From: Pukyongia sp963768085 | GTDB taxonomy: Bacteria > Bacteroidota > Bacteroidia > Flavobacteriales > Flavobacteriaceae | Assembly: GCA_963768085.1 (NCBI GenBank) | Contig: CAVYGO010000003.1 | Span: forward strand, 248,001-312,000 | Direction of reading: 5' to 3' | Length of the DNA stretch: 64,000 bases | In this document: piece by piece, positions 17,097 to 26,505 of the stretch | Layout of the letters: every line of letters begins with the position of its first letter | Position numbering within the stretch: the stretch's first letter is position 1 | Translations under genes and position numbers: made by a program | Notes under the pieces: generated by a model | The model's database searches: none | What the model was told of the DNA's origin: nothing | What the model saw: only the letters and a program-made list of their open reading frames with translations

Positions 17097-17879
17097 ATGC
17101 TTATGAATAGTAAAACTACTTTACTACTAATCCTGTTATTGCTTTTTTCTTTCAATGGCTTTGCCATGAGATGTGGTGACGCATACCAAAATGCCACCTA
17201 TGCAGTTGAACACACCGAAAAGGCTTTGGCATCAAACAACCTGGAACATTTACAACAATATGCACTCAGAGCTAAAGAGGCCGTAGAAAAGGTATACGTA
17301 GATACCGAAACTTGTGGTTGTTCAGAGGCTAACAATGCCAGCTACGATACCCTGGATCATCTGGACAAGGCGTTGGAAAAAGAGAAGTTCGATGTTTCAC
17401 GATTTTATATAAAAAGTGCACTCTCCACCATCAAATCCATCCTGATCTCGCTTGATTTGTGTAATGAACCGGATCCTACCTATACATTATTAGTAGATGA
17501 AAATAATCTGGTTACCCAGGAACAGGAATTATTGGCTCAGCAAGAACAGCTACTTCAGAAACAAATATTACTGGAAGCGCAAATGAAGGCGCAAAAGGAG
17601 ATGCAACAGCAATTGCAGCGCGAAAAGGATCGGAAACTCACCGAACAAAAAAAGCTCAAATTTGAGGCTGAAGGAAATCTGCTCGAACTTGAAACCACCA
17701 TCAACAGATTCATCAGAATAATGGAATGCGACCAGTACGAACCCATTTCTTCCGATTCATACAACCGGACGCTGGAACAGCTGGAAGTGGAATCTCTAAA
17801 GGCCACCAAGACCTTTTATTCCATTAAAGCCCGGGAAATGGTAGACCGACTCATTGCCGTACTGGCCGGGTGTGACTAA
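17097..17879 (+). CDS. Secreted coiled-coil protein, unknown
   Basis: From ATG 17097 (a second ATG lies two codons on) the product has a Sec signal ending FSFNGFAMRCG, a helical domain with four conserved-looking Cys (RCGD, TCGCSE, LCNEP), then a Gln/Glu-rich coiled coil of about 75 residues and a final helical segment ending AVLAGCD. The longer frame from 17016 adds AT-rich codons and hides the signal peptide. Cys in pairs suggests disulfides in the periplasm. I recognise no family name. A hairpin terminator follows at 17937. Confidence 0.6.
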   Translation: MLMNSKTTLLLILLLLFSFNGFAMRCGDAYQNATYAVEHTEKALASNNLEHLQQYALRAKEAVEKVYVDTETCGCSEANNASYDTLDHLDKALEKEKFDVSRFYIKSALSTIKSILISLDLCNEPDPTYTLLVDENNLVTQEQELLAQQEQLLQKQILLEAQMKAQKEMQQQLQREKDRKLTEQKKLKFEAEGNLLELETTINRFIRIMECDQYEPISSDSYNRTLEQLEVESLKATKTFYSIKAREMVDRLIAVLAGCD

Positions 17880-17936
17880 TATTTTGTATCTTTAATACAA
17901 CAATCTGCTCCTCAGCATTATGCTGATGGCATACAT

Positions 17937-17970
17937 AAACCCTGCTGAAAGGCGGGGTTTGTTTATTTAA
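17937..17970 (+). terminator. Intrinsic terminator
   Basis: AAACCCTGC and GCGGGGTTT pair around a TGAAAG loop and are followed by TGTTTATTT. It ends the transcript of the gene at 17097; see the finding on a short transcript that could begin at 17886. Confidence 0.7.
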
Positions 17971-18103
17971 ACATTCCCTCAGCTGTTGAATTACCCATAT
18001 CCATTCCTGATAGTTCTCATGCTTGTTTAAAACAATATAAGATCAGCATCTTACGGATTTACCCAATCTCGCAAGGGTATCAAAGCAGACGTCATTTTAT
18101 ATA

Positions 18104-19297
18104 CTAATCGTTTGCATCCCGGACACATCGAAAACCTATGTGTTCCATTGACGTATCAGGCGTATTACGCATTCGCCGGGCGTTTCGAAAACCTGAACAC
18201 CAGGCGTCATTGCATAGAAAACTTCCGCCTCGTATCGACTTTTTCTTTTCCTCATTATTATACATTTCAAAACTCTCCGTCGGTCCTTGCGGGTCGATTG
18301 CCACACCCCCGGCTTGAGAGAGCTCAGAATAATATTTGCCGCTGTACCAATCGTTCGTCCACTCCCAGACATTTCCTGCCATATCATATAAACCATATCC
18401 ATTGGGTGAAAATGACATAATGGGAGCTGTTCTTTCAAATCCATCTTCCACAGTATTGAAATACGGAAAATTACCTTGCAAATAATTAGCGTAATATTGA
18501 CCAGAATCGGTTTTTTCATTGCCCCATGGGTACATGGAGTCATGCTTACCACCTCGCATCGCATACTCCCACTCTGCCTCTGTTGGAAGTCTTTTCCCTA
18601 CCCATTTGGCATAAGCCACTGCATCGTACCAACTTACATGCACCACTGGATGATTCTCTTTACCTGCAATGGAACTACCTGGACCGTTTGGCTTACGCCA
18701 ATTTACATTAGGACGAAAATTCCACCAATTTGCCAGGTTATCACGAGCTGCATTTTTAGGAGCATACTCGAATACAAGTGAAGCCGGCTGTAAATTCTCT
18801 TCCGGAGGTTTGGGTGTGCCCGGCGGAAGTTGTTTTTTAAGTTCTTCCCAATCGATCGGTCTTTCTGCAACGGTAATATAACCGGTAGCATCCACAAAGG
18901 CCTTGAACTCTTTATTGGTAACTTCATGCGTATCCATCCAAAAATCACAAATCTGAACAGAATGTTTGGGAAGTTCATCGCCTTGAGGCAAAGCGCTTTT
19001 TGGCATATCTTCAAAACCTGATGGTATATCACCACCCATTTCAAAAACGCCTCCCTGGATCTTTACCATCCCGCCAAAACTTTCAACCTTGTCAGGACTA
19101 GGAGTAATAGAATCGATAGCACCTAAATATGATTTATTAAGATCGTTCTCACCCATTATGGCAGTAGTTCTGGAAACAGAACTACATGATAATGACTCTT
19201 TATCTTTAGGATTCGAATTTTCAGCAACCTTATTATTACAAGAAATAAGAAGTAGGATTGTGTATGAAGTGAGTGTTAGTTTGAGTGGATTGAACAT
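18104..19297 (-). CDS. Formylglycine-generating enzyme-like lipoprotein (SUMF1/FGE-sulfatase family)
   Basis: The 397-residue protein begins with a lipoprotein signal (ILLLISC) and carries the FGE-sulfatase domain from about residue 78: GGVFEMGGD, DFWMDTHEVTNKEF, HPVVHVSWYDAVAYAKWVG, RLPTEAEWEYAMRGG, GNVWEWTNDWY and the end RGGSFLC-(4 residues)-C-...GFRC. The two Cys that bind copper and act in catalysis in characterised FGEs (Cys-x4-Cys) are both present at 362 and 367, so it is probably catalytic and not a binding-only relative. FGE oxidises the Cys in CxPxR/CxAxR of sulfatases to formylglycine. The arylsulfatase encoded at 26506 has such a site. A lipid-anchored periplasmic FGE would act after export, which is noteworthy because sulfatase maturation is often cytoplasmic. 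Confidence 0.9.
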   Translation of the reverse strand: MFNPLKLTLTSYTILLLISCNNKVAENSNPKDKESLSCSSVSRTTAIMGENDLNKSYLGAIDSITPSPDKVESFGGMVKIQGGVFEMGGDIPSGFEDMPKSALPQGDELPKHSVQICDFWMDTHEVTNKEFKAFVDATGYITVAERPIDWEELKKQLPPGTPKPPEENLQPASLVFEYAPKNAARDNLANWWNFRPNVNWRKPNGPGSSIAGKENHPVVHVSWYDAVAYAKWVGKRLPTEAEWEYAMRGGKHDSMYPWGNEKTDSGQYYANYLQGNFPYFNTVEDGFERTAPIMSFSPNGYGLYDMAGNVWEWTNDWYSGKYYSELSQAGGVAIDPQGPTESFEMYNNEEKKKSIRGGSFLCNDAWCSGFRNARRMRNTPDTSMEHIGFRCVRDAND

Positions 19298-19354
19298 TTA
19301 TATAAAATTTAATTGTAACATATATTTAGCGAATATTTCCCAGGCGAATCACTT

Positions 19355-21394
19355 CTAACCCCTTCTTCCGCCTCTTCTGAATGAACCTGAGGATGGACGA
19401 GAAGCCGGACGAGACGATTGCCTTGCGGCAGGTCGGGATGATGGCCTGGAAGCAGGTCGAGTCGATGGGCTACTAGGGCGAGTAGTAGGTCGCGTATTTG
19501 GTGTATAACTTGGTCTGGTAGATGGTCTCGTACTGGGTCTCGTCGTTGGACGATTTCCATCTGTGGAGGGTCTTGTTGAAGGCCTGTTAACACCTGCATT
19601 CGGGCGGGTATTTGGACGGGTTGAAGGCCTTGCATCTCCCCGGCGAGGTGTTGAAGAGGGGCGGTTATAGTAATTTACACCACTTCTACCTCTGTAGATC
19701 GGATGAGCAGGCCGGCGATATCTATTCCCATAATAGTAGGGAGGTCGGTAATACCGAGGACCCCAGTGATGATATCTGGGACCCCAATAGGCATGCCCAT
19801 ACCAATAATAAGGTGACCCAAAACTAAAGCCAAAACTCCATCCATAGTAAGGGTTATATCTTACAGAAAAACCATAAGAATAATGGTGATGATAATAGTG
19901 CCCACCGTACCATGGGTTATAATAAAATCCGGTACCGTAAACAACTGTCGGCCCGTATACATAGGTTCCATAATACCCCGGCGTATATCCTACATATACT
20001 ACGGTTGGTGAAGTTTCATAGATATAAACGTATTTGGTATTGTATTTGGGATTGTCTGCCGGAATGCTACCAATTCCATCTGGTCTTTCATCCGCAACCT
20101 GCCAGGGACCATTTGGCGTATTCGACTTGAACCAAACTGCATTATCGCAGAGATAATAATTATTCTTATCCTTAAATACGGCACTTTCGGTATTAACGGC
20201 GTACTCCAATTTTAACCCATCGATTCTTTTAAATTCCGGCTTTCCATTGTATTCAACCTCGGTAGCTTTGGTATCTCTGTTCACAGCAGCTGTTTGAGGG
20301 ATCTGAGCATCGTAAACGGCATCCTTAGCTTCCTTAGTACCTGCAATACTGCTCAATACATTCGCTTTCTTACTATCGGTTCCGATTGCCAGAAAATCGT
20401 CGGGAAGTTCTTCAGAATCTATAAAGCTCCATAGACCTTTAATTTCCTTAGTAGTAAACCATCGTCCGGAAAGCAATACAAAATAGGTTTGAGAAGTAAC
20501 ATCCAGGAAAATATCACTTTGAGTGTTTTCAATAAATAGCAGATTGGTGCCTTGCAACGGACTGTACTTAGGTTCACCATCGAATACAATCAATTCTGTG
20601 GGTTCTGTAACAATGGTAATAGCTGGCGGTTTCCCAGTGTATTCTTCATCCTTTTCATCACCTTCATTTTCCTCGGGTTCTGCCTTTTTAGCCATTGATT
20701 TGATCCTGGATGGTACTTTAAAAGCGTTTTTCCAGGGTCCTAAAACGTCCTGAGACGTATACCAAAATTCTCCCCCTTTTAAATAAACCGTATTGGATTT
20801 TACCTTTTTGGCGATGAAAGCCCCGGTGTTCTCCACCAATTGGTATCCTTTCTCGGCGTCTTTGAATTTTGGGGTTCCATCGATAAGTATCAACGCAGTA
20901 GGTTCATTGGCGAAAATAATCGCTGGTGGCGCGTTATTCAGATCTGCCGTATTCACACTTACCTCTTCAAGTCTTGCCAAAAGGTCATCGAGCGGAAATT
21001 CAATATTCCATTTAGGAATCTCTTCATTGATAAGGTTTTGAAATTCCACCTGTTTTTCTTTAGAGACGTCCTCTGCATAACGAATCTCATCAATTTGTAC
21101 TGAAGCGAGAGACGCCTGTCGATTACTTCGGTCCACATCCAGAATAGATGTTGTCCAAAGCATTCCGAATTTTGGTTCCTTATCGCTTTCTTTTATAGCA
21201 AATGCGAGGTTAGATTTTAAGCTATTGTTCAGATAACTTGAATTTTCCGGCGCATACAACGTAATCGTATATTTTTCAGTTACGATGTCTTTTGGCCAGG
21301 TAAGACTTACTTCTTCTTCCTGTGCTAACAGATCTGCAGAAAATAAAAATACTCCGATGAGCATCAAGAGTATGCTCCATTTAATAATGTTCAT
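19355..21394 (-). CDS. Secreted YWG-rich protein ('carbohydrate-binding family V/XII'-type)
   Basis: A 679-residue exported protein. After the Sec signal come three repeats of a domain of about 110 residues, each starting with a strand such as PPAIIFANEPTALILIDG or PPAITIVTEPTELIVFDG and ending in a (T/K)xxxGPW(K/Q) turn. Then a Tyr/Gly/Trp/His-rich stretch (about 470-600) with YVGYTPGYYGTYVYGPTVVY and clusters of HH and YY, and a C-terminal tail of about 90 residues made mostly of R-P-S-T/R-P-T units. Databases often call this architecture 'carbohydrate-binding family V/XII'; function is unproven. The C-terminal tail is low complexity and very basic. It lies 58 bp from the FGE gene on the same strand. 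Confidence 0.8.
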   Translation of the reverse strand: MNIIKWSILLMLIGVFLFSADLLAQEEEVSLTWPKDIVTEKYTITLYAPENSSYLNNSLKSNLAFAIKESDKEPKFGMLWTTSILDVDRSNRQASLASVQIDEIRYAEDVSKEKQVEFQNLINEEIPKWNIEFPLDDLLARLEEVSVNTADLNNAPPAIIFANEPTALILIDGTPKFKDAEKGYQLVENTGAFIAKKVKSNTVYLKGGEFWYTSQDVLGPWKNAFKVPSRIKSMAKKAEPEENEGDEKDEEYTGKPPAITIVTEPTELIVFDGEPKYSPLQGTNLLFIENTQSDIFLDVTSQTYFVLLSGRWFTTKEIKGLWSFIDSEELPDDFLAIGTDSKKANVLSSIAGTKEAKDAVYDAQIPQTAAVNRDTKATEVEYNGKPEFKRIDGLKLEYAVNTESAVFKDKNNYYLCDNAVWFKSNTPNGPWQVADERPDGIGSIPADNPKYNTKYVYIYETSPTVVYVGYTPGYYGTYVYGPTVVYGTGFYYNPWYGGHYYHHHYSYGFSVRYNPYYGWSFGFSFGSPYYWYGHAYWGPRYHHWGPRYYRPPYYYGNRYRRPAHPIYRGRSGVNYYNRPSSTPRRGDARPSTRPNTRPNAGVNRPSTRPSTDGNRPTTRPSTRPSTRPSYTPNTRPTTRPSSPSTRPASRPSSRPAARQSSRPASRPSSGSFRRGGRRG

Positions 21395-21561
21395 TTGTAC
21401 TAAGTATTATTCTTAACAAAGATAATAGTCGTTGCACTGTAAACATATCATAGTTTGTTAAATTTGAAATATCTGACGCTCATAAAATTACTGCCTTATA
21501 CCCTACGTAATTATATCGCTTTCTTTCAGGAATAATCTCATCCGTTCAATTTTCATCTCAA

Positions 21562-22137
21562 CTAGTCGAACCATGATTGGGCACCTTTTCCATAATTTTT
21601 TATACTCTTGGAAAATACATTTAATGGTACATCCAGCTTTTTTACGGATTCCTTTGGAACTAATTTTATCTCACCCGCATCGTGCCTTGGTGCGTCTGGA
21701 CGAAAAACCGTACTCAGTTCATCTCCTTCCTCAACTAGAAAACCAAGTCCCCACCATTCACCTTCTTTTATTAGTGCTGGTTTTAGTGTAGCATCTTTTG
21801 GATTGCCAATAGTGTCGGATGTCATGGATTTCATTAACACATATCCGGGGAGAAACACCAATACCTTATCCTCAAGAATCTTAATCCATCGCTTAACAGT
21901 TTTAGTCCTGAACAACAAACCACTTAAGAAACATATCAGAACGAGCAGAACCAGTGAGATGAGTACGTGGCCGTCGAAACCTAAAATGTCGTTCGGAAGG
22001 CGCCGTGAAAGTGGGCTGGAAACCGTATTGAGAATTACGTATGCTTTTGCGAGAATGATCCCTATCAGAACAACAGGGAGTAAAAAAAGAACACCCCCGG
22101 CAATGGTGATGCGAATGAATGAAAATATTGATTTCAT
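21562..22137 (-). CDS. DUF502 family membrane protein
   Basis: The 191-residue product has two helices (about 10-35 and 55-75) and a C-terminal soluble domain containing KPALIKEGEWWGLGFLVEEGD and an acidic/proline segment, typical of DUF502. This family consists of small inner-membrane proteins with unknown role, often near sulfatases and transport genes in Proteobacteria and Bacteroidota. It has a 167-bp leader before the YWG-rich gene, on the same strand. Confidence 0.8.
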   Translation of the reverse strand: MKSIFSFIRITIAGGVLFLLPVVLIGIILAKAYVILNTVSSPLSRRLPNDILGFDGHVLISLVLLVLICFLSGLLFRTKTVKRWIKILEDKVLVFLPGYVLMKSMTSDTIGNPKDATLKPALIKEGEWWGLGFLVEEGDELSTVFRPDAPRHDAGEIKLVPKESVKKLDVPLNVFSKSIKNYGKGAQSWFD

Positions 22138-22305
22138 AATACAGAATTAAATTTAAAAATGTTTCCTTGACTCCAAAATAGATCTCCAGATTAGCATCCG
22201 CAAGGATCCTATAATCCTGGCGGACGTAAATTTATATGGAAGCGACCATATTCAGGAGGCATGCTGGGCACTCGGCAACCCATCTATATTGTCAGTATCA
22301 TTGAA

Positions 22306-23106
22306 TTATTCGATTCCGTTGTCCACAGTATCATCTCCTGATGTATTTTCTACTGTCTTTTTGCGTTCATCCCTTATCCTGATCCTCAGTATAAAATCAC
22401 TTGAATTATTACTGGTTTCAGTAATATTCTTTGTCCTGTTAAAAATTAGAAACGCTTCAAATCGCCAACCGCTCTTCATTTTAAAGCCTATCCCAGGCGA
22501 TAATCTTATCAGATCATTAAAACGATCCGTTTTTTTCAAAGTAAAAAATACTTCTGCTTCCAATGGAAAGTACAGACCTTCGGTAAAACCAAAAAAATGC
22601 TTATCCCAAACAATTTCAGTAGATACTTTATATCGCAAACGAAAACCAAATGTCCAATCTTTGTCAAATGAAGTTTGAAGTCGCTCTTCAAGCCTCACGT
22701 AATTGTGAATGGTTAAGAACTTTACTGTTTTAATATTGTACCTGACCCCCTGGTTAAGCCTAAATTCAAGATTGTCGTTTGCATTATAATTGGATGTATA
22801 AATAACTCCGGTACCAAGATGAAAAGAGTTTATTAATTTGAGCCATTTATTTTGAGACAGATTATCAAAATTCATCGTAGAAATGGCCAAAAACCTGTCG
22901 TACACCTTGGGAGCAATCTTCCGAAATCCAATTTGCGTGGATATATCGCGAGTTTCAGAGGTTGATTTGGAAAAATTATAATCGATCCAAAACTGAGCAT
23001 TAACCTTCACATTAGGATCTGTAATTGAGTCCTGACCGTAACCTGAAGGTACGTTCAAGAACAAAGCTAATCCAACGATGAAAATCTGCCAATTATTTGT
23101 AAACAT
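22306..23106 (-). CDS. DUF2490-like outer-membrane protein
   Basis: Starting at the ninth codon of the longest frame, where the Met opens a signal peptide (FIVGLALFLNVPSGYGQ), the product has 266 residues of alternating polar and aromatic strands (VKVNAQFWIDYNF, FRLNQGVRYNI, RLEERLQTSFDKDWTFGFRLRYKV) and a final FILRIRIRDERK strand. This is the pattern of DUF2490 outer-membrane proteins of Bacteroidota. The R-x-E-x-R-x(n)-W-xFG-FRLRY block is the family signature. Likely a small beta-barrel; ligand unknown. An ATG at 23130 would give a longer, less regular signal. Confidence 0.7.
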   Translation of the reverse strand: MFTNNWQIFIVGLALFLNVPSGYGQDSITDPNVKVNAQFWIDYNFSKSTSETRDISTQIGFRKIAPKVYDRFLAISTMNFDNLSQNKWLKLINSFHLGTGVIYTSNYNANDNLEFRLNQGVRYNIKTVKFLTIHNYVRLEERLQTSFDKDWTFGFRLRYKVSTEIVWDKHFFGFTEGLYFPLEAEVFFTLKKTDRFNDLIRLSPGIGFKMKSGWRFEAFLIFNRTKNITETSNNSSDFILRIRIRDERKKTVENTSGDDTVDNGIE

Positions 23107-23379
23107 CTTGTACAGTAAGGTAGTACACAAGCCAATATCAATACATTTTCCTTTTATGGAATATAAAATCGCTACCTGCTTTTACGACCTGAAAAATAAT
23201 CAAAACAAATTGGAAAATTCCTTACATCGATCTATTTGGTTTAAATTTTATTCCCAAAATCCCAAATTCAGTTACGATATTCTAAGAAGAACCCTTCCAT
23301 ACATGATAAAAATCACTTAAAGATGAAATTTATTTATTTAATTTCACCTAGTGTTTTTCTAATTTTAAAATTTAATTTA

Positions 23380-24837
23380 ATGAAGTTCAAGGTCCTCCCA
23401 TTGTTTTTGCTTTTGTTTGTATCCAACCTCTGTAATGCACAAGAGAATTACTCGTTTAAAGATACATTTGCTTCGTCGGACACTAGTATCGTTTATTCTA
23501 ACCCTTCCCTGAGTAGTTTTTCCCGGGCGTATCAACCCAACATCCTGGTTTATGATACCTTTCAAACGCCATCTACAAAATGGTATGCAACCGACACCGG
23601 AAAATCATTGATCGCATCCGGTGCTCTTATCGGTCTTGGAATGTATACGTATAAGGATAATGGCTTCTTAAATAGAGTAACTACCAAGGAACAAATAAAT
23701 CGGTACTTACCCGGATACGAAAACACATTGGACGACTACACTCAGTATATTCCTTATGCGGGAATCTATATCCTTGACGCGGCAGGGGTAAAAAGCAAGC
23801 ACAAAATCTTACGAAAAACCACATCTGTCGCGACAGGTCTTTTATTGAATCTGATCGTTGTCCAAGGATTGAAATATGCCATAGCAGAGCCCAGACCCGA
23901 TGGTTCTTCCAATAATGCTTTCCCCTCCGGACATACGACTACGGCTTTTATGGGAGCACATGTTTTTCATAAAGAATACGGAGAGCGCAGCCCTTATTAC
24001 AGTATAGGAGGTTATCTGCTGGCATCTGTTACAGGTTTCTTCAGGCAGCTTAACGACCGGCACTGGAGTTCGGATGTACTCGTAGGGGCAGGCCTTGGGA
24101 TCTCACTTACTGAACTTTCCTATTACCTCAATGGACTGTACTTTGGCGATGAAGGAATCAATGAAATTGATTACGCCGCTCCCGTCGCGCCCAATTATAA
24201 CAAACCTTCATTCCTAGAAGCCAAGGTTTCATTTGCACAACTTATTAATGATAACACTGTTCCCGATCCATTTCTGATTGCGAAAAACGGTTTTTCAATA
24301 GATTTCGAAGGAGCCTATTTCTTTAATAAATATTTTGGTGCCGGAGGAAATGCGGGTATCCAGTCTTTTCCCTTAGATGTTGATCCAGGATTAGAGGCAA
24401 TATTCGAAGCACGTGGATTCGATATCCAATCGGAAAGTGTGGGTAACAGCAAATACAGCTTAGGACCCTTTGTGCAATATCCATTTGGAAAGAGCTCAAT
24501 AGGCGTAAAAATCCTCGCGGGATATTCAACCATATCTGACACCGAAGTTCGGCTGTCTCCCAATACAGATGAAATTACAGAGGCCGATGATATCGTCTAT
24601 GCAAGTTTGTCTCCCAAAGGTGGCTTTATTCTCACCACTGGAGCTTATTTTAAGCATCGCCTATCGGACAAACTGTATATAGGTCTTTTTGCCGACTATA
24701 ACTATCTGCCCATCGACCTTGAAATAAGCTTATTGCAAGATCTTACTAACGGTGTACCCACTTATTCAAGTGCGGTTGTTGAAGATTCTTTCTCTTCGTA
24801 TAACATAGGAGGAAATATAGGGGTTATGCTTTGGTGA
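23380..24837 (+). CDS. PAP2 phosphatase with C-terminal outer-membrane-like domain
   Basis: The ATG at 23380 precedes a Sec signal (LPLFLLLFVSNLCNA); an upstream in-frame ATG at 23323 adds only AT-rich codons. The N-terminal 270 residues hold the acid phosphatase motifs KYAIAEPRPDG (KxxxxxxRP), PSGHTT and RQLNDRHWSSDVLVG (the R-x(5)-H-x(3)-D site). The remaining 215 residues consist of repeated beta strands and end in NIGGNIGVMLW, the terminal pattern of an outer-membrane barrel. PAP2 enzymes dephosphorylate lipid pyrophosphates and similar substrates; the fusion to a barrel-like domain suggests anchoring in the outer membrane. This is the only plus-strand gene in this part of the sulfatase region besides the fatty acid transporter. 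Confidence 0.88.
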   Translation: MKFKVLPLFLLLFVSNLCNAQENYSFKDTFASSDTSIVYSNPSLSSFSRAYQPNILVYDTFQTPSTKWYATDTGKSLIASGALIGLGMYTYKDNGFLNRVTTKEQINRYLPGYENTLDDYTQYIPYAGIYILDAAGVKSKHKILRKTTSVATGLLLNLIVVQGLKYAIAEPRPDGSSNNAFPSGHTTTAFMGAHVFHKEYGERSPYYSIGGYLLASVTGFFRQLNDRHWSSDVLVGAGLGISLTELSYYLNGLYFGDEGINEIDYAAPVAPNYNKPSFLEAKVSFAQLINDNTVPDPFLIAKNGFSIDFEGAYFFNKYFGAGGNAGIQSFPLDVDPGLEAIFEARGFDIQSESVGNSKYSLGPFVQYPFGKSSIGVKILAGYSTISDTEVRLSPNTDEITEADDIVYASLSPKGGFILTTGAYFKHRLSDKLYIGLFADYNYLPIDLEISLLQDLTNGVPTYSSAVVEDSFSSYNIGGNIGVMLW

Positions 24838-24847
24838 TCATCACCGA

Positions 24848-25351
24848 TTATTCATGGTCATGCCTGGAAATTGGTTTTCCTCCTTGCATAACTCGTAATG
24901 CAAGGGCCAGTAATAAAATACTTGCAGGGAGAATCAATTGCTCATACTCATGCACTTCATCGAGGAAGAAATTTAAACCAGCCCAGACGGTGAGTGTGAG
25001 TAATATGGTTTCCCAAAGCAAAATTTTAAGATCCTTAAAACTTTTCAATTTTGAAAGTATAGATATGTGCTTAAAGGTGTTCGAATCGCCGACAAATAAT
25101 TTATAGATACCGCCGGAAAGCATAAGAATTACCAGGGAGAACAGCAGGGTATCCAAAGCATCGATGAGTTGGGCTCCCGGATGACCATTCTCTTGTACAA
25201 AAAATCCTTCTACGGCTTCTACAATTTTGCTTATACCAAGCATAATTACAAGAACACCAATGATCAGAAATACCAATGAAACTATAAAAGCCAGGTATTT
25301 CATACTAAACAGCCTTGAAATCATACCATTATACCAGGGTTGTTGTTCCAT
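24848..25351 (-). CDS. UPF0114/YqhA-like membrane protein
   Basis: The 167-residue product has four hydrophobic helices. A central segment, LIDALDTLLFSLVILMLSGGIYKLF, corresponds to the characteristic helix of YqhA (UPF0114) proteins, followed by a polar loop FKHISILSKLKSFKDLK with lysines and a further helix pair. Function is unknown in the family. The gene ends 10 bp from the convergent PAP2 gene, and shares the strand of the HAD and sulfatase genes. Confidence 0.7.
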   Translation of the reverse strand: MEQQPWYNGMISRLFSMKYLAFIVSLVFLIIGVLVIMLGISKIVEAVEGFFVQENGHPGAQLIDALDTLLFSLVILMLSGGIYKLFVGDSNTFKHISILSKLKSFKDLKILLWETILLTLTVWAGLNFFLDEVHEYEQLILPASILLLALALRVMQGGKPISRHDHE

Positions 25352-25400
25352 ATCTACATATTTAAATCAAAACTAAAGTTATTATATGCTAAATTTAAAA

Positions 25401-26426
25401 CTATTTTTCGAGTTGAAAAGGATAGACCACTTTCCAGTCGTTCTTCATATCGATTACCGTCCAGCCCTTTTCATTGGCTTCATCCAGCCCTTTATCTAAT
25501 CTGCCAACTGAAGATTTTCGATCATAGGCCCATTCTCTAATAGAGTCTGTGTGATGCACATACAATTGAAACGAAGGATAGGTATTGGAATCTGCCCATC
25601 GCATCATTTGTAAGTCACCATCAGAATTTCCGGAGGCAAAAACAGGCTTTCTTCCTATGTACTGATTGATCCCTTCCGGTTTACCTTCTTTATCATCAAA
25701 AAAGTTCAATTCCGGCAGTCTTCTTATAACCGGATTTCCATCGTTATAATCATATTTTGTTTTGATACTGCTTCCTATTACCTGGTCTTTGGGTATTCCA
25801 TACGCATCTTCAACCCAGGGACGCATGAACTCAATACCACCTCCGGATACAATAAAGGTTTTAAATTCATTGGCTTTCAAGTAATCAATTAGTTCCAACA
25901 TAGGCTGATATACCAAATCCGTATAGGATCTGTCAAATCGCGGATGCTTTGCTGTAGCCAGCCAATCTTTTACAATTTGTTCGAATTCATTAACCGTATT
26001 TCCACCATGCGTAGCCATTACGATCTCCGAAATGCCATGCATTCCAAAAGACATAAGTGTAGCCATATCGTTTTCAAGTACCGATTGATAGGGCTGTGTG
26101 GTCTTCCATTCAGGATGTTCCTGAGCTAATTCTTTGACGCGATCCATAGCAAAGAAAAATTGAAAATATAAAGGTTGCTCAGACCATAAATTTCCGTCAT
26201 TATCAAATACTGCAATACGTTCTGAAACAGGTATAAATTGTTCGCCTTCATTTGTAACAGCCGCAACGTAATCTAAAATAGCTGTTTTTGTTTCGCCCTC
26301 ATTCCACGAAGGTAAAGGATCGACAGGATTTTCGGCCGAAATATCAACCGTACCCCCAGTTTTAGTTTGTTCTTTGCATCCAGTGACAGTAAGAACAAGC
26401 AGTAGAGCAAAAAGTAATTTCTTCAT
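25401..26426 (-). CDS. HAD-superfamily phosphatase lipoprotein
   Basis: The 341-residue product begins with a lipoprotein signal (LLLVLTVTGC, Cys 17). HAD motif I is FDNDGNLW with nucleophile Asp75 and the +2 Asp77, motif II is FIVSGGG near 190, and motif IV is GNSDGDLQMM near 285, which suits a phosphoserine phosphatase-like C1-capped member. It would act on a phosphorylated compound in the periplasm. It lies between YqhA-like and sulfatase genes on the same strand; HAD lipoproteins of this kind often occur with sulfatases, a context I recall but did not search. Confidence 0.85.
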   Translation of the reverse strand: MKKLLFALLLVLTVTGCKEQTKTGGTVDISAENPVDPLPSWNEGETKTAILDYVAAVTNEGEQFIPVSERIAVFDNDGNLWSEQPLYFQFFFAMDRVKELAQEHPEWKTTQPYQSVLENDMATLMSFGMHGISEIVMATHGGNTVNEFEQIVKDWLATAKHPRFDRSYTDLVYQPMLELIDYLKANEFKTFIVSGGGIEFMRPWVEDAYGIPKDQVIGSSIKTKYDYNDGNPVIRRLPELNFFDDKEGKPEGINQYIGRKPVFASGNSDGDLQMMRWADSNTYPSFQLYVHHTDSIREWAYDRKSSVGRLDKGLDEANEKGWTVIDMKNDWKVVYPFQLEK

Positions 26427-26505
26427 ATTATTTAATATTTAAATTGGCAGCAATAATGAATTTCAATATCACTGCCAAAGTAATTTATTTTATAAAAGCC
26501 TAGTG

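Noticed and set aside
18136..18564. 142-codon minus-strand frame in another frame of the FGE gene
   Set aside because: Lies wholly inside the FGE gene, whose own frame has all family motifs.
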